Source: an uncultured Psychroserpens sp.
Lineage (GTDB): Bacteria > Bacteroidota > Bacteroidia > Flavobacteriales > Flavobacteriaceae
Length of the DNA stretch: 64,000 bases
Assembly (NCBI GenBank): GCA_947489585.1
Contig: CANLEE010000012.1
Span: 62,001-126,000 of the forward strand
Direction: 5' to 3'
The stretch's first letter is position 1, and the number at the start of each line of letters is the position of its first letter. The notes beneath the pieces are model-generated. The model was not told the DNA's origin. It saw only the letters and a list, made by a program, of their open reading frames with translations, and made no database searches. The translations under genes and the position numbers were made by a program. This document shows positions 32,892-42,627 of this stretch, in pieces.

Positions 32892-35273
32892 ATGAAAGTA
32901 AAAGCATACTTACTATTCTGTATTTTCAGTTTGTTATTTTTTTCAAATATCTCTTCTCAAGAAACAGATTTAATAAGTGCTTATGAAGACTATGCAGAAA
33001 TGGAACGCGAAGTCGTCTATTTGCATTTAAATAAGTCTACATATATTAAAGGCGAATCTATTGGTTTAAAAGCGTATGTATTAGATAAGGCAAGAAAACG
33101 CTTATCCACTGAGACCTCAAATTTATACTGTACTATAAGTGATTCTGAAAATACGATTATCAAGAAAAAATTGATCATGGTCAATAATGGAATTGCTATT
33201 AATGATTTTACTATAGATAGCCTGTTTACCTCTGGCGAATATAAAATTACTGCTTATACCAATTGGATGAAGAACTTTGAAGAGAAAAACTTTTTCTCTC
33301 AAAAAATTCGAATCATCGATCCAGAATTTGAAAAAGAAATCAAACAACTAAAAACGACAACAGATATTGACGCACAGTTTTTACCTGAAGGAGGTCATTT
33401 AGTTACCAATGTAGAAACCATTGTTGGTACCATTGTAAAGGATGTGTATGGTTTTGGAATCCCAAACCTTGAATGTAGTGTTATTGATTCAAAAGAGAAT
33501 GAAGTAACCGCATTTAAATTAAATCAATTTGGTCTTGGTCGGTTTCGTATAACACCTCAAGCAAATGAAAGCTATAAGGTTAAAATGAAGGTGGATGAGA
33601 AAGACTATATGTTTGATATTAATACTCCTGAATCTCAAGGTCTAGGATTGAATGTTAGCAAACAAAAGGACAAAACATTTATTACAGTAAAAACCAATAG
33701 CGCCACTTTAAGTGATTTACAGAATAAAGTATATACTATAGCTATTCATAATGGTAATCAATTAAAAGAAATTAACTTTCGATTTAATGAAGATTTAGAA
33801 ATTGTAAAAGCAATTTCTAATACTGATTTGTTTTCAGGTATTAATATTATTACAGTATTTGACTCAAATAATGCGCCAATATTAGAGCGTCAGATTTTTA
33901 ATTATGATGGTTTAAATTTTAAGACTTCAGAAGAAGCTCAAGTTCAAAAGAAAGGGGATTCATTGCTAGTGTCTATTCCTTTTAAAGATATTGATGCTAA
34001 AATGTTTAATAATTTTAGCGTTTCTGTCTTGCCTTATGAAACTAGAGCCTATAATCATCATGAGAATATTTCTTCATCAACTTTATTACAACCTTATGTT
34101 AGAGGGTATATTGAAAACTCAAACTATTATTTTAAGTCGATAACCCCAAGGAAACAATACGAATTAGATAATTTATTGTTAACTCAAGGCTGGAGTAGTT
34201 ACGATTGGAATACGATTTTTAATAATCCGCCAGATTATGATTATGATTTTGAAAATGGAATTAGTTTTAAAGCCAATTTTGCTAATAAGAATTTTGAACA
34301 ACTTTTAATCTATCCAACACGAAATAGTCCGATAGAAATTATAGACTTAAAACCTGAAGATATGGCTTTTGAGAAGCAAGGGGTTTTCCCAATTTCAGAA
34401 GAAAAGATAGAAATAGGAGCTATAGACAAAAAAGGAAAACCAATCATGCCGTATATCTCATTAGAGTTTAGTCCGATGGAGATACCAGAATTTTCATTAA
34501 TTACTGATTATGTGACTCTTAGGTCAAGAGAGGTGAGAAGTTCAGAAATGAGTAATTATAAAGAATTTGTTACTGGTTGGAAAAAAATAGAACAGCTAGA
34601 TGAAGTTAAATTAAGCGCCAAAAGAGAGTATACTAGAATTGAAAAAATTAGAAACTCTACAGTTGGGAGAGTTGATTTTTTTGATGAAAAGAAAAAGCGC
34701 AAATACCGAACCTTTGGAAACTTTTTAAGCTCCAGAGGGTTTGTAGTTTTAGAAAACAAAGCAGGAGTTAGCGTCGTTGGTTCTGGAGCAAATGAAGAAA
34801 GCTATGAGTTTAAAATAGTTGGTGATCCAGTTATATATTTAGATGGTTTTATTTTATCTGATCATAATATCCTTAGGGATTATAGTTTAAATCAGATTGA
34901 GTATATAGAAATAAATAAATCTGGCGTAGGTAACGGAATCAGAGGTGGAGCGAGCGGTGTAATTAAAATTAAAACAAACCCATTTGCTCAATTCGAGAAT
35001 CTACCCCAAAAGGAAGTCCATAAATCATTTGATATTCCTTTAAAGTTTGATGTCAGCAAGCGATTTTATATTCCTAGATATGAATCGTACTCAAGCAATT
35101 TTTTTAAAGAATATGGTATTGTTGATTGGTTTTCAAACGTAAGTACAGATCAAGTAGGTACTTTAAATCTGCAAATATTTGATAATGAAATAACGAACTT
35201 AAAATTATATATAGAAGGCTTTTCTAATGACGGTACATTTATATCTGAAGTAAAAGACATAATAATACATTAA
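32892..35273 (+). CDS. MG2/TonB-plug-like secreted protein, paralog 1 of 5
   Basis: 793 residues. Signal peptide ending NISSQ. MG2-like domain about 33-140 (VVYLHLNKSTYIKGESIGLKAYV, ITAYTNWMKNFEEKNFF). A second beta domain begins at DAQFLPEGGHLV. The conserved TQGWSSYDWNTIFNNPP is near 435. A TonB-plug-like segment lies at about 570-695 (DPVIYLDGFILSD, IEYIEINKSGVGNGIRGGASGVIKIKT) and a terminal beta-sandwich follows (FYIPRYESYSSNFFKEYGIVDWF, IEGFSNDGTF). No beta barrel follows the plug. Here the usual GVGGGMR is GVGNGIR. The role is unknown; it is probably periplasmic. It is first of six coupled genes. Confidence 0.88.
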   Translation: MKVKAYLLFCIFSLLFFSNISSQETDLISAYEDYAEMEREVVYLHLNKSTYIKGESIGLKAYVLDKARKRLSTETSNLYCTISDSENTIIKKKLIMVNNGIAINDFTIDSLFTSGEYKITAYTNWMKNFEEKNFFSQKIRIIDPEFEKEIKQLKTTTDIDAQFLPEGGHLVTNVETIVGTIVKDVYGFGIPNLECSVIDSKENEVTAFKLNQFGLGRFRITPQANESYKVKMKVDEKDYMFDINTPESQGLGLNVSKQKDKTFITVKTNSATLSDLQNKVYTIAIHNGNQLKEINFRFNEDLEIVKAISNTDLFSGINIITVFDSNNAPILERQIFNYDGLNFKTSEEAQVQKKGDSLLVSIPFKDIDAKMFNNFSVSVLPYETRAYNHHENISSSTLLQPYVRGYIENSNYYFKSITPRKQYELDNLLLTQGWSSYDWNTIFNNPPDYDYDFENGISFKANFANKNFEQLLIYPTRNSPIEIIDLKPEDMAFEKQGVFPISEEKIEIGAIDKKGKPIMPYISLEFSPMEIPEFSLITDYVTLRSREVRSSEMSNYKEFVTGWKKIEQLDEVKLSAKREYTRIEKIRNSTVGRVDFFDEKKKRKYRTFGNFLSSRGFVVLENKAGVSVVGSGANEESYEFKIVGDPVIYLDGFILSDHNILRDYSLNQIEYIEINKSGVGNGIRGGASGVIKIKTNPFAQFENLPQKEVHKSFDIPLKFDVSKRFYIPRYESYSSNFFKEYGIVDWFSNVSTDQVGTLNLQIFDNEITNLKLYIEGFSNDGTFISEVKDIIIH

Positions 35274-35274
35274 T

Positions 35275-37665
35275 ATGAAGTATATTAAAATTTACACTTT
35301 ACTATTATGCATTAGCAGTTTGCAAACGTTTAGCGCACAATCTTCTTATGAAGATGTGGATCTTATTTCGTCGTACGAAGATTACACAGAAATGGAGCGT
35401 GAAGTTGTTTATTTGCATTTAAACAAGTCTACATATATTAAAGGTGAATCTATTGGTTTAAAAGCTTATGTGCTAGATAAGGCAAGTAAACGCTTATCCA
35501 CTGAGACCTCAAATTTATACTGTACTATAAGCGATTCTGATAATACGATCATTAAGAAAAAATTGATGCTGGTCAATAATGGGATTGCTATTAATGATTT
35601 TACTATAGATAGCCTGTTTACCTCTGGCGAATATAAAATTACTGCTTATACCAATTGGATGAAGAACTTTGAAGAGAAAAACTTTTTCTCTCAAAAAATT
35701 CGAATCATCGATCCAGAATTTGAAAAAGAAATCAAACAACTAAAAACGACAACAGATATTGATGCACAGTTTTTACCTGAAGGAGGTCATTTAGTTACCA
35801 ATGTAGAAACCATTGTTGGTACCATTGTAAAGGATGTGTATGGTTTTGGAATCCCAAACCTTGAATGTAGTGTTATAGATTCAAAAGAGAGTGAAGTAAC
35901 TACATTTAAATTAAATCAATTTGGTCTAGGTCGGTTTCATATAATACCTCAAACTAATGAAACTTATAGAGTTAAAATGAAGGTGGATGAGAAAGACTAT
36001 ATGTTTGATATTAATACTCCTGAATCTCAAGGTCTAGGATTGAATGTTAGCAAACAAAAGGACAAAACATTTATTACAGTAAAAACCAATAGCGCCACTT
36101 TAAGTGATTTACAGAATAAAGTATATACTATAGCTATTCATAATGGTAATCAATTAAAAGAAATTAACTTTCGATTTAATGAAGATTTAGAAATTGTAAA
36201 AGCAATTTCTAATGCTGATTTGTTTTCAGGTATTAATATTATTACAGTGTTTGATTCTAATAATACACCTTTATTAGAACGTTTGGTTTTTAATTATGAC
36301 GGTTTAAATTTCACAACTTCAGATGTAGCTCAAGTTCAAAAGAAAGGGGATTCATTGCTAGTATCTATTCCTTATAAAGATATAGATACTAAAATGTTTA
36401 ATAATTTTAGCGTTTCTGTCTTGCCTTATGAAACTAGAGCCTATAATCATCATGAGAACATTTCTTCATCAACTTTATTACAACCTTATGTTAGAGGGTA
36501 TATTGAAAACTCAAACTATTATTTTAAGTCGATAACCCCAAAGAAACAATACGAATTAGATAATTTATTATTAACTCAAGGCTGGAGTAGTTATGATTGG
36601 AATACGATTTTTAATAATCCGCCAGATTATGATTACGATTTCGAAAATGGAATTGGCTATGTTGCTAATTTCACAAACAAAAATCAACAACAACTCATAA
36701 TTTATCCGACGCTTAATAATCCTATGGAGATTGTAGAGTTAAAACCAAATGAATCAGCATTTGAGAAGCAAGGTTTTTTCCCAATTTCAGAAGAAAAAAT
36801 AGAGATAGGAACCATAGATACAAAAGGTAAACCTACAAAGCCAAATATTACATTAAGATTTAGTCCGGATAAAATTCCAAACTTTGAGTTTGCTCGTGAT
36901 TTCAAAACGTTACGACCTAGAGAAATTAGATTATCTGAAATGAATAATTATAAAGACTTTAATAGCGGATGGAAAAAAATTGAGCAATTAGATGAAGTAA
37001 AATTAACAGGTCGAAGAAAATATACTAAGGCTGAACGTATTAAAAATGCTACAGTTGGTAAAGTAACTTTCATAGATGAGAAAATCAAGCGACATTATAA
37101 AACGGTTTTAAATTTTATTGATACTAAAGGGTTTAATGCTTACATAAACCTATCTAGTATTCCGCCAACATTTGTTATTACAAATCGCACAAAGATAAGT
37201 ATCAATGCAAGTCAATCTACTGTTGTGTATTTAGATGATATGGTACTACATGGTGATCATAGTATTCTTATTGGAATGCTTATGGATGATGTTGAGTATA
37301 TAGAAACCAATTCGTCAGGAGTTGGCGGAGGTATGCGTGGAGGCGGAGGGGTGATTAAAATAAAAACGAATCCTTTTAGCTCGTTTCAAAAACCAGAAAA
37401 AAAGATAGAACACAAAACATTTGATGTTCCACTGAAATTTGATGTCACCAAGCGATTTTATATTCCAAAATATACATCCTATTCAAGTGACTTTTTCAAA
37501 GAATACGGAATTGTAGATTGGTTCTCTAACGTAAGCACAGACGCAACTGGAGTTTTAAAGTTGAAAATATTTGACAATCAAGAAACAAGCCTAAAACTAT
37601 ATATTGAAGGCATTTCTAATGATGGTACATTCATTTCCGAAGTCAAAGAATTAAACATAAATTGA
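35275..37665 (+). CDS. MG2/TonB-plug-like secreted protein, paralog 2 of 5
   Basis: 796 residues, the same domain order as paralog 1. Signal peptide ending TFSAQ. Its MG2 and following domains match paralog 1 almost residue for residue up to about residue 345. Within this half two DNA blocks of about 290 and 240 bases are identical or nearly so, separated by diverged patches. The plug-like part (about 575-700: STVVYLDDMVLHGDHSIL, GVGGGMRGGGGVIKIKT) differs strongly, while the terminal sandwich (IVDWFSNVSTDATG) is again close. It starts one base after paralog 1 stops. Confidence 0.88.
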   Translation: MKYIKIYTLLLCISSLQTFSAQSSYEDVDLISSYEDYTEMEREVVYLHLNKSTYIKGESIGLKAYVLDKASKRLSTETSNLYCTISDSDNTIIKKKLMLVNNGIAINDFTIDSLFTSGEYKITAYTNWMKNFEEKNFFSQKIRIIDPEFEKEIKQLKTTTDIDAQFLPEGGHLVTNVETIVGTIVKDVYGFGIPNLECSVIDSKESEVTTFKLNQFGLGRFHIIPQTNETYRVKMKVDEKDYMFDINTPESQGLGLNVSKQKDKTFITVKTNSATLSDLQNKVYTIAIHNGNQLKEINFRFNEDLEIVKAISNADLFSGINIITVFDSNNTPLLERLVFNYDGLNFTTSDVAQVQKKGDSLLVSIPYKDIDTKMFNNFSVSVLPYETRAYNHHENISSSTLLQPYVRGYIENSNYYFKSITPKKQYELDNLLLTQGWSSYDWNTIFNNPPDYDYDFENGIGYVANFTNKNQQQLIIYPTLNNPMEIVELKPNESAFEKQGFFPISEEKIEIGTIDTKGKPTKPNITLRFSPDKIPNFEFARDFKTLRPREIRLSEMNNYKDFNSGWKKIEQLDEVKLTGRRKYTKAERIKNATVGKVTFIDEKIKRHYKTVLNFIDTKGFNAYINLSSIPPTFVITNRTKISINASQSTVVYLDDMVLHGDHSILIGMLMDDVEYIETNSSGVGGGMRGGGGVIKIKTNPFSSFQKPEKKIEHKTFDVPLKFDVTKRFYIPKYTSYSSDFFKEYGIVDWFSNVSTDATGVLKLKIFDNQETSLKLYIEGISNDGTFISEVKELNIN

Positions 37666-37666
37666 T

Positions 37667-40171
37667 ATGAAAACAGCTAAACGATTACTAAGTGTATTTA
37701 CATTTCTATTATGTGTGCAATTCACAATTGCACAAAATCAAAATGTAGATATTGATCTAATTTCCTCTTATGAGGATTACACCGAAATGGATAGAGAATT
37801 GGTATATGCGCATCTAAATAAATCGATTTATATCAAAGGTGAATCTATTGGTTTGAACGCCTATGTGCTAGATAAATACACAAAAAAATTAGCCACCCAA
37901 GCTGCTAATTTATATTGTACCATTTCTAACAATGAAGGTGAGATTATTGAAAGCAAATTGTTTATGATTAATAATGGTACAGCTGTCGGTGATTTTGAAA
38001 TTGACGATGAATATACTACAGGGGATTATACCGTAAAAGTTTACACCAATTGGATGCGTAATTTTAATGAGCAAAACCTTTTTGTTGAAACCATAAAAAT
38101 TATAGATCCAGAAGCAGAACAGCAAATAATTTCCAAAACTGACATCACAAAAGTTGACGCTCAATTTCTACCCGAAGGCGGTCATTTTTTGTATGATGTA
38201 GAGAATACGGTAGGCGTAGTGATTAAAAGTGACCAAGGACTCGGACTTCCAAACATAGAAGGAGAGATTGTAGACCAAAATGATGTTGTGGTTACTAATT
38301 TCAAAGTGAATCAATTTGGTATAGGTAAATGTCTATTAACTCCAAAAACGGGTTATACTTATAAAGCAAAGTTTAACTATTTGACTACAGAGCATACCAT
38401 CAATATTGAACATATAAAAGCAGAAGGTATTGTAATGAGTTTAACGACCTTGAAGGATAAAATAGCATTAAAAGTAAAGACAAATACGTCAACTTTTGAG
38501 ACCATTAACCAGCATATTTATAAACTAGCGATTCACAATGGACAAGATTTAAAGGAAATTAGTTTTAAATTTGGAACTACTACTGAGGTGGTGAAAGTTA
38601 TAGCAAATCAAGATTTGTATAAAGGGATAAATATTTTTACCATATTTGACGCTAACAATAATCCGCTTTTAGAACGATTACATTTTAATTTTAACGGTGT
38701 TAATTTTCAAACTTCAGGAGAGGCAACTACTGCTATAAACAACGATTCGATATCGATTGTTTTGCCATATAAATTGAATGATGTCAACGCAATAAATAAT
38801 TTTAGTGTTTCAGTATTGCCAAATGGTACAAATTCATTTCTTCATCAAAATATTGCTTCATATGCCTTGTTGCAACCCTATGTGAAAAGTTATATTGAAC
38901 AGGCTAACTATTATTTTACAGCGATTACCCCTAAGAAGCAATTTGAATTGGATAATTTACTAATTACTCAAGCTTGGAGTAGTTATGATTGGAATACCAT
39001 ATTTAATAATCCACCAGAATACGATTACGACTATGAAAATGGCATAAGCTACACTCTCAATTCACAGGATAAAGGAGACAAACAATTGATGATTTATCCT
39101 AGTTTGAATCATTCCACAACGCTAATAAGTTTAACTAAAGATAATGCATCCTATACAGCAACTAACTTTTTTCCAACAAACGATGAGGTTGTGGTTATAC
39201 GAAATATAACTAGTGATGGCTCAACAAAACCAAATCTTTATTTGCAATTTGATCCATTCACTATTCCAGAGATAACAAGTGATTTTAAACCATTAGCTAT
39301 AAATGCGTTTAATTCGGAATTTTTGAATATGGATGCATCAATTAACAATGCATTTAAAAACATAGAAGCACTTGATGAGATAATCATTAATAATAAAAAA
39401 GGTTATACCGAAATAGAAAAACTGCAGAATAGAAGTTTAGGAAAAGTAGAAGCCATTGACGAAGTATTAATAAAACGCTATAGAACTGTAGTGCGATACC
39501 TTAGAGATAGAGGGTTTACTATAGCCAATGCACCTGGAGGAAAATTTGAAGTATACAATAACCAACGAATTAGTTTTAGAAACAATGCGGTTGAAGGTGC
39601 AAGGGTTGTGAACTCTAATGAGATAGATGAATATGAAGATCCTAATGCTGCTAGTATTTATTCGCAACCACTTCTAGAACATCACGAAGGCGATAGAATT
39701 TACCAACAAGATACCAGTACCATACCTGTAGTTTATATCGACGGAATTATCTTTCAGCAAAATTTAGAGATATTACAAACATTAAACTTAGAAGACATTG
39801 AATATATTGAGGTTAATAAATCTGGAGTTGGAGGAGGAATGCGAGCAGGAGGCGCAGGTTTAATAAGGATTAAAACAAAGCCTAATTCTAGAGTTAAAGT
39901 TGAAAATAAAGAACTAAATGCCACGTATGAAGTGCCATTAAAATTTTCAGTATCAAAAAAGTTTTATATCCCGAGATATACCTCTTATGATAGCGATTTT
40001 TTTCAACAATTCGGTGTTATAGATTGGTTGCCTAATTTAAAAGCAGATAATGAAGGTAATGTGAAGTTTAATATATGTAATAATGGATTAACAGACCTTA
40101 AACTATTCATTGAAGGTATTTCTAATGATGGCACATTTATTTCCGAAGTCAAAGAATTAAACTTAAATTGA
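37667..40171 (+). CDS. MG2/TonB-plug-like secreted protein, paralog 3 of 5
   Basis: 834 residues, the longest copy. Signal peptide ending FTIAQ. MG2 domain begins ELVYAHLNKSIYIKGESIGL, and DAQFLPEGGHFL follows near residue 163. Copies 3 to 5 form a subgroup (YAHLNKSIY rather than YLHLNKSTY). The plug-like region carries a longer insert of about 60 residues between YLRDRGF and PVVYIDGIIF (APGGKFEVYNNQRISF, then an acidic stretch EDPNAASIYSQ). GVGGGMRAGGAGLIRIKT and a sandwich ending SEVKELNLN close it. It starts one base after paralog 2 stops. Confidence 0.88.
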   Translation: MKTAKRLLSVFTFLLCVQFTIAQNQNVDIDLISSYEDYTEMDRELVYAHLNKSIYIKGESIGLNAYVLDKYTKKLATQAANLYCTISNNEGEIIESKLFMINNGTAVGDFEIDDEYTTGDYTVKVYTNWMRNFNEQNLFVETIKIIDPEAEQQIISKTDITKVDAQFLPEGGHFLYDVENTVGVVIKSDQGLGLPNIEGEIVDQNDVVVTNFKVNQFGIGKCLLTPKTGYTYKAKFNYLTTEHTINIEHIKAEGIVMSLTTLKDKIALKVKTNTSTFETINQHIYKLAIHNGQDLKEISFKFGTTTEVVKVIANQDLYKGINIFTIFDANNNPLLERLHFNFNGVNFQTSGEATTAINNDSISIVLPYKLNDVNAINNFSVSVLPNGTNSFLHQNIASYALLQPYVKSYIEQANYYFTAITPKKQFELDNLLITQAWSSYDWNTIFNNPPEYDYDYENGISYTLNSQDKGDKQLMIYPSLNHSTTLISLTKDNASYTATNFFPTNDEVVVIRNITSDGSTKPNLYLQFDPFTIPEITSDFKPLAINAFNSEFLNMDASINNAFKNIEALDEIIINNKKGYTEIEKLQNRSLGKVEAIDEVLIKRYRTVVRYLRDRGFTIANAPGGKFEVYNNQRISFRNNAVEGARVVNSNEIDEYEDPNAASIYSQPLLEHHEGDRIYQQDTSTIPVVYIDGIIFQQNLEILQTLNLEDIEYIEVNKSGVGGGMRAGGAGLIRIKTKPNSRVKVENKELNATYEVPLKFSVSKKFYIPRYTSYDSDFFQQFGVIDWLPNLKADNEGNVKFNICNNGLTDLKLFIEGISNDGTFISEVKELNLN

Positions 40172-40173
40172 TT

Positions 40174-42627
40174 ATGAAAACAGCTAAACAATTACTAAAT
40201 GTTTTTGCATTTTTATTATGTGTACAATTCACAATTGCTCAAGATCAAAATGCAGATATTGATCTTATTCCTTCGTATGAAGATTACACCGAAATGGATA
40301 GAGAGCTGGTTTACGCGCATCTCAACAAGTCAATTTATATCAAAGGAGAGTCTATTGGGTTTAAAGCTTATGTATTAGATAAATACACAAAAAGACTAGC
40401 TACCCAAGCAGCTAACTTGTATTGTGTCATTTCTGATGCTACAGGAAAGATTATTGAAAATAAATTGCTTATAATCAATAATGGTACTGCAATAGGTGAT
40501 TTTGAAATTGGAGACACTTACACGTCAGGATATTACACAATCAAGATATATACAAATTGGATGCGAAACTTTAATGAGCAAAATTTATTTGTTGAAAACA
40601 TTAGAATTATAGATCCAGAAATTGAGAAACAAATGACTTCTGAGGTTGATGTAAAAAAAGTGGATGCACAATTTTTACCAGAAGGAGGTCATTCAGTATC
40701 AGGTGTAGAAAATACTATAGGTGTCATCATTAAAAATGATAGAGGGCTTGGGCTTCCAGATATTGAAGGCGAAATCGTTGATCAAGACGGTATGGTCATA
40801 ACCAATTTTAAAGTGAATCAATTTGGAATCGGAAAGTGTTTATTAACGCCTAAAAAGGAAAATAGTTATACAGCAAAGTTTACTCATGACGACACAGATT
40901 ATACAGTTGCTATTAAAGATATTAATTCTAAAGGTATTGTAATGAGTTTAAATGCTTTAAGAGACAAGATTGCTTTAACGGTGAGAACTAATGAATCAAC
41001 CTTATCTAGTATTAAAGATACATTTTATAAGCTTGCGATACATAATGGAGAAGAGTTGAAAGAAATTGTATTTAAGTTTGGTGAGCAAACCGAAATAGTG
41101 AGACTTATCTCAAGACAAGATTTGTTTAGCGGATTAAATATCTTTACCATATTTGATGCTAAAAATAATCCATTACTAGAGCGTTTGTACTTTAATTATG
41201 ACAACGTAAATTTTCAAAACTCTGAAGAAGAAAGTGTTAGTATAGCTAATGACTCAGTGGCTATTGTTTTGCCTTATAAAATTGATAGCGAAGCTGTTTT
41301 AAATAGTTTCAGTGTATCGGTTTTACCAAGTGATACCAATTCATTTCACCATCATAATATTGCATCTCAAATACTTTTACAGCCGTATTTAAAAGGTTAT
41401 GTTGAACAAGCGCAGTATTATTTTAAAGACATCACGCCAAAGAAACAGTTTGAATTGGATAAGCTTTTAATTACTCAAGGATGGAGTAGTTATGATTGGA
41501 GTACCATATTTAATGATCCTCCAGAATATGATTTTGATTATGAAAATGGCATAAGTTATACCTTCAATTCATCAGATAAGAAAGACAAACAATTGATGAT
41601 TTATCCGACTCTAAATCATCCTATGAAGTTGGTCACACTCTCCAAGGAAAATAGTTCTTACACTTCTGCTGGGTTGTTCCCAATAGATGACGAATCTGTT
41701 AGAATACGAGAAATTAATGAAGAAGGAAAAGTGTCTAAACCAAATTTGTATTTGCAGTTTGATCCTATTAAAATTCCAGAAATAGAAAGTAGTTTGAAGC
41801 CATTGGTTATTAATGTATCAGATTCTAAATCAAAAGAAATGGATCTGTCAATTGCGACAACATTTAGAAATATTCAGAAACTTGATGAGGTGGTTATCAA
41901 TAAGAAAAAGGAATATACTGAAATTGAAAAACTCAATAATAGAAGTATCGGAACTGTAGAAGAAATGGATGAAACTATGGTTAAACGCTATAGAACACTT
42001 GATCGTTATTTAAGAGATAAAGGTTTTTTTGTACAAATGGGAAATAATAACAACACAGGAGATTTTGTGATATTGAATAATTCTATTAATAGTTTTAGAG
42101 CCCGTTTTGTTGAAGATACAAGCTTAGCTGGAGCAGGTTTCGCGCCTGAAACTGCTCAAGAGGCTAGCTCTATTCCAATTGTATATCTAAACGATATTAT
42201 TTTACATCAAAACCTTAATTTATTGCAAAATATGTCTCTCGAGGATATTGAATGGATAGAAGTCAATAAAACAGGTGTCGGAGGAGGTATGCGAGCTGGT
42301 GGTGCAGGATTAATTAGGATAAAAACAAGGTCTGTATTTAGACCAAAAATTAATACCGAAGATGTGTACTCCACTTATGATATTCCTTTGAATTTCTCAG
42401 TTGCAAAAAAATTCTATATCCCAATATATTCATCATATGAGACTGATTTTTTTAAGGAGTTTGGCGTAATCGATTGGATCCCTGATTTAAATCTAAATGA
42501 GCAAGGACAACTTGAATTTAAAATAGCTAATAAGAAGATAAAAAGCATTAAGATATTTGTTGAAGGTATCATCAATAATAGCACATTTGTTTCTGAAGAA
42601 AAAGAACTAAAAATAGACCAATTATGA
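40174..42627 (+). CDS. MG2/TonB-plug-like secreted protein, paralog 4 of 5
   Basis: 817 residues from the ATG at 40174; a TTG two codons earlier is less likely. Signal peptide (KTAKQLLNVFAFLLCVQFTIAQ) is nearly that of paralog 3, showing recent duplication or conversion of the 5' ends. MG2 (ELVYAHLNKSIYIKGESIGF), DAQFLPEGGHSV, TQGWSSYDWSTIFNDPP, plug-like segment with an insert of different sequence from copy 3 (MGNNNNTGDFVILNNSINSF), GVGGGMRAGGAGLIRIKT and the terminal sandwich. It starts two bases after copy 3 and its stop overlaps copy 5 by four bases. Confidence 0.88.
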   Translation: MKTAKQLLNVFAFLLCVQFTIAQDQNADIDLIPSYEDYTEMDRELVYAHLNKSIYIKGESIGFKAYVLDKYTKRLATQAANLYCVISDATGKIIENKLLIINNGTAIGDFEIGDTYTSGYYTIKIYTNWMRNFNEQNLFVENIRIIDPEIEKQMTSEVDVKKVDAQFLPEGGHSVSGVENTIGVIIKNDRGLGLPDIEGEIVDQDGMVITNFKVNQFGIGKCLLTPKKENSYTAKFTHDDTDYTVAIKDINSKGIVMSLNALRDKIALTVRTNESTLSSIKDTFYKLAIHNGEELKEIVFKFGEQTEIVRLISRQDLFSGLNIFTIFDAKNNPLLERLYFNYDNVNFQNSEEESVSIANDSVAIVLPYKIDSEAVLNSFSVSVLPSDTNSFHHHNIASQILLQPYLKGYVEQAQYYFKDITPKKQFELDKLLITQGWSSYDWSTIFNDPPEYDFDYENGISYTFNSSDKKDKQLMIYPTLNHPMKLVTLSKENSSYTSAGLFPIDDESVRIREINEEGKVSKPNLYLQFDPIKIPEIESSLKPLVINVSDSKSKEMDLSIATTFRNIQKLDEVVINKKKEYTEIEKLNNRSIGTVEEMDETMVKRYRTLDRYLRDKGFFVQMGNNNNTGDFVILNNSINSFRARFVEDTSLAGAGFAPETAQEASSIPIVYLNDIILHQNLNLLQNMSLEDIEWIEVNKTGVGGGMRAGGAGLIRIKTRSVFRPKINTEDVYSTYDIPLNFSVAKKFYIPIYSSYETDFFKEFGVIDWIPDLNLNEQGQLEFKIANKKIKSIKIFVEGIINNSTFVSEEKELKIDQL

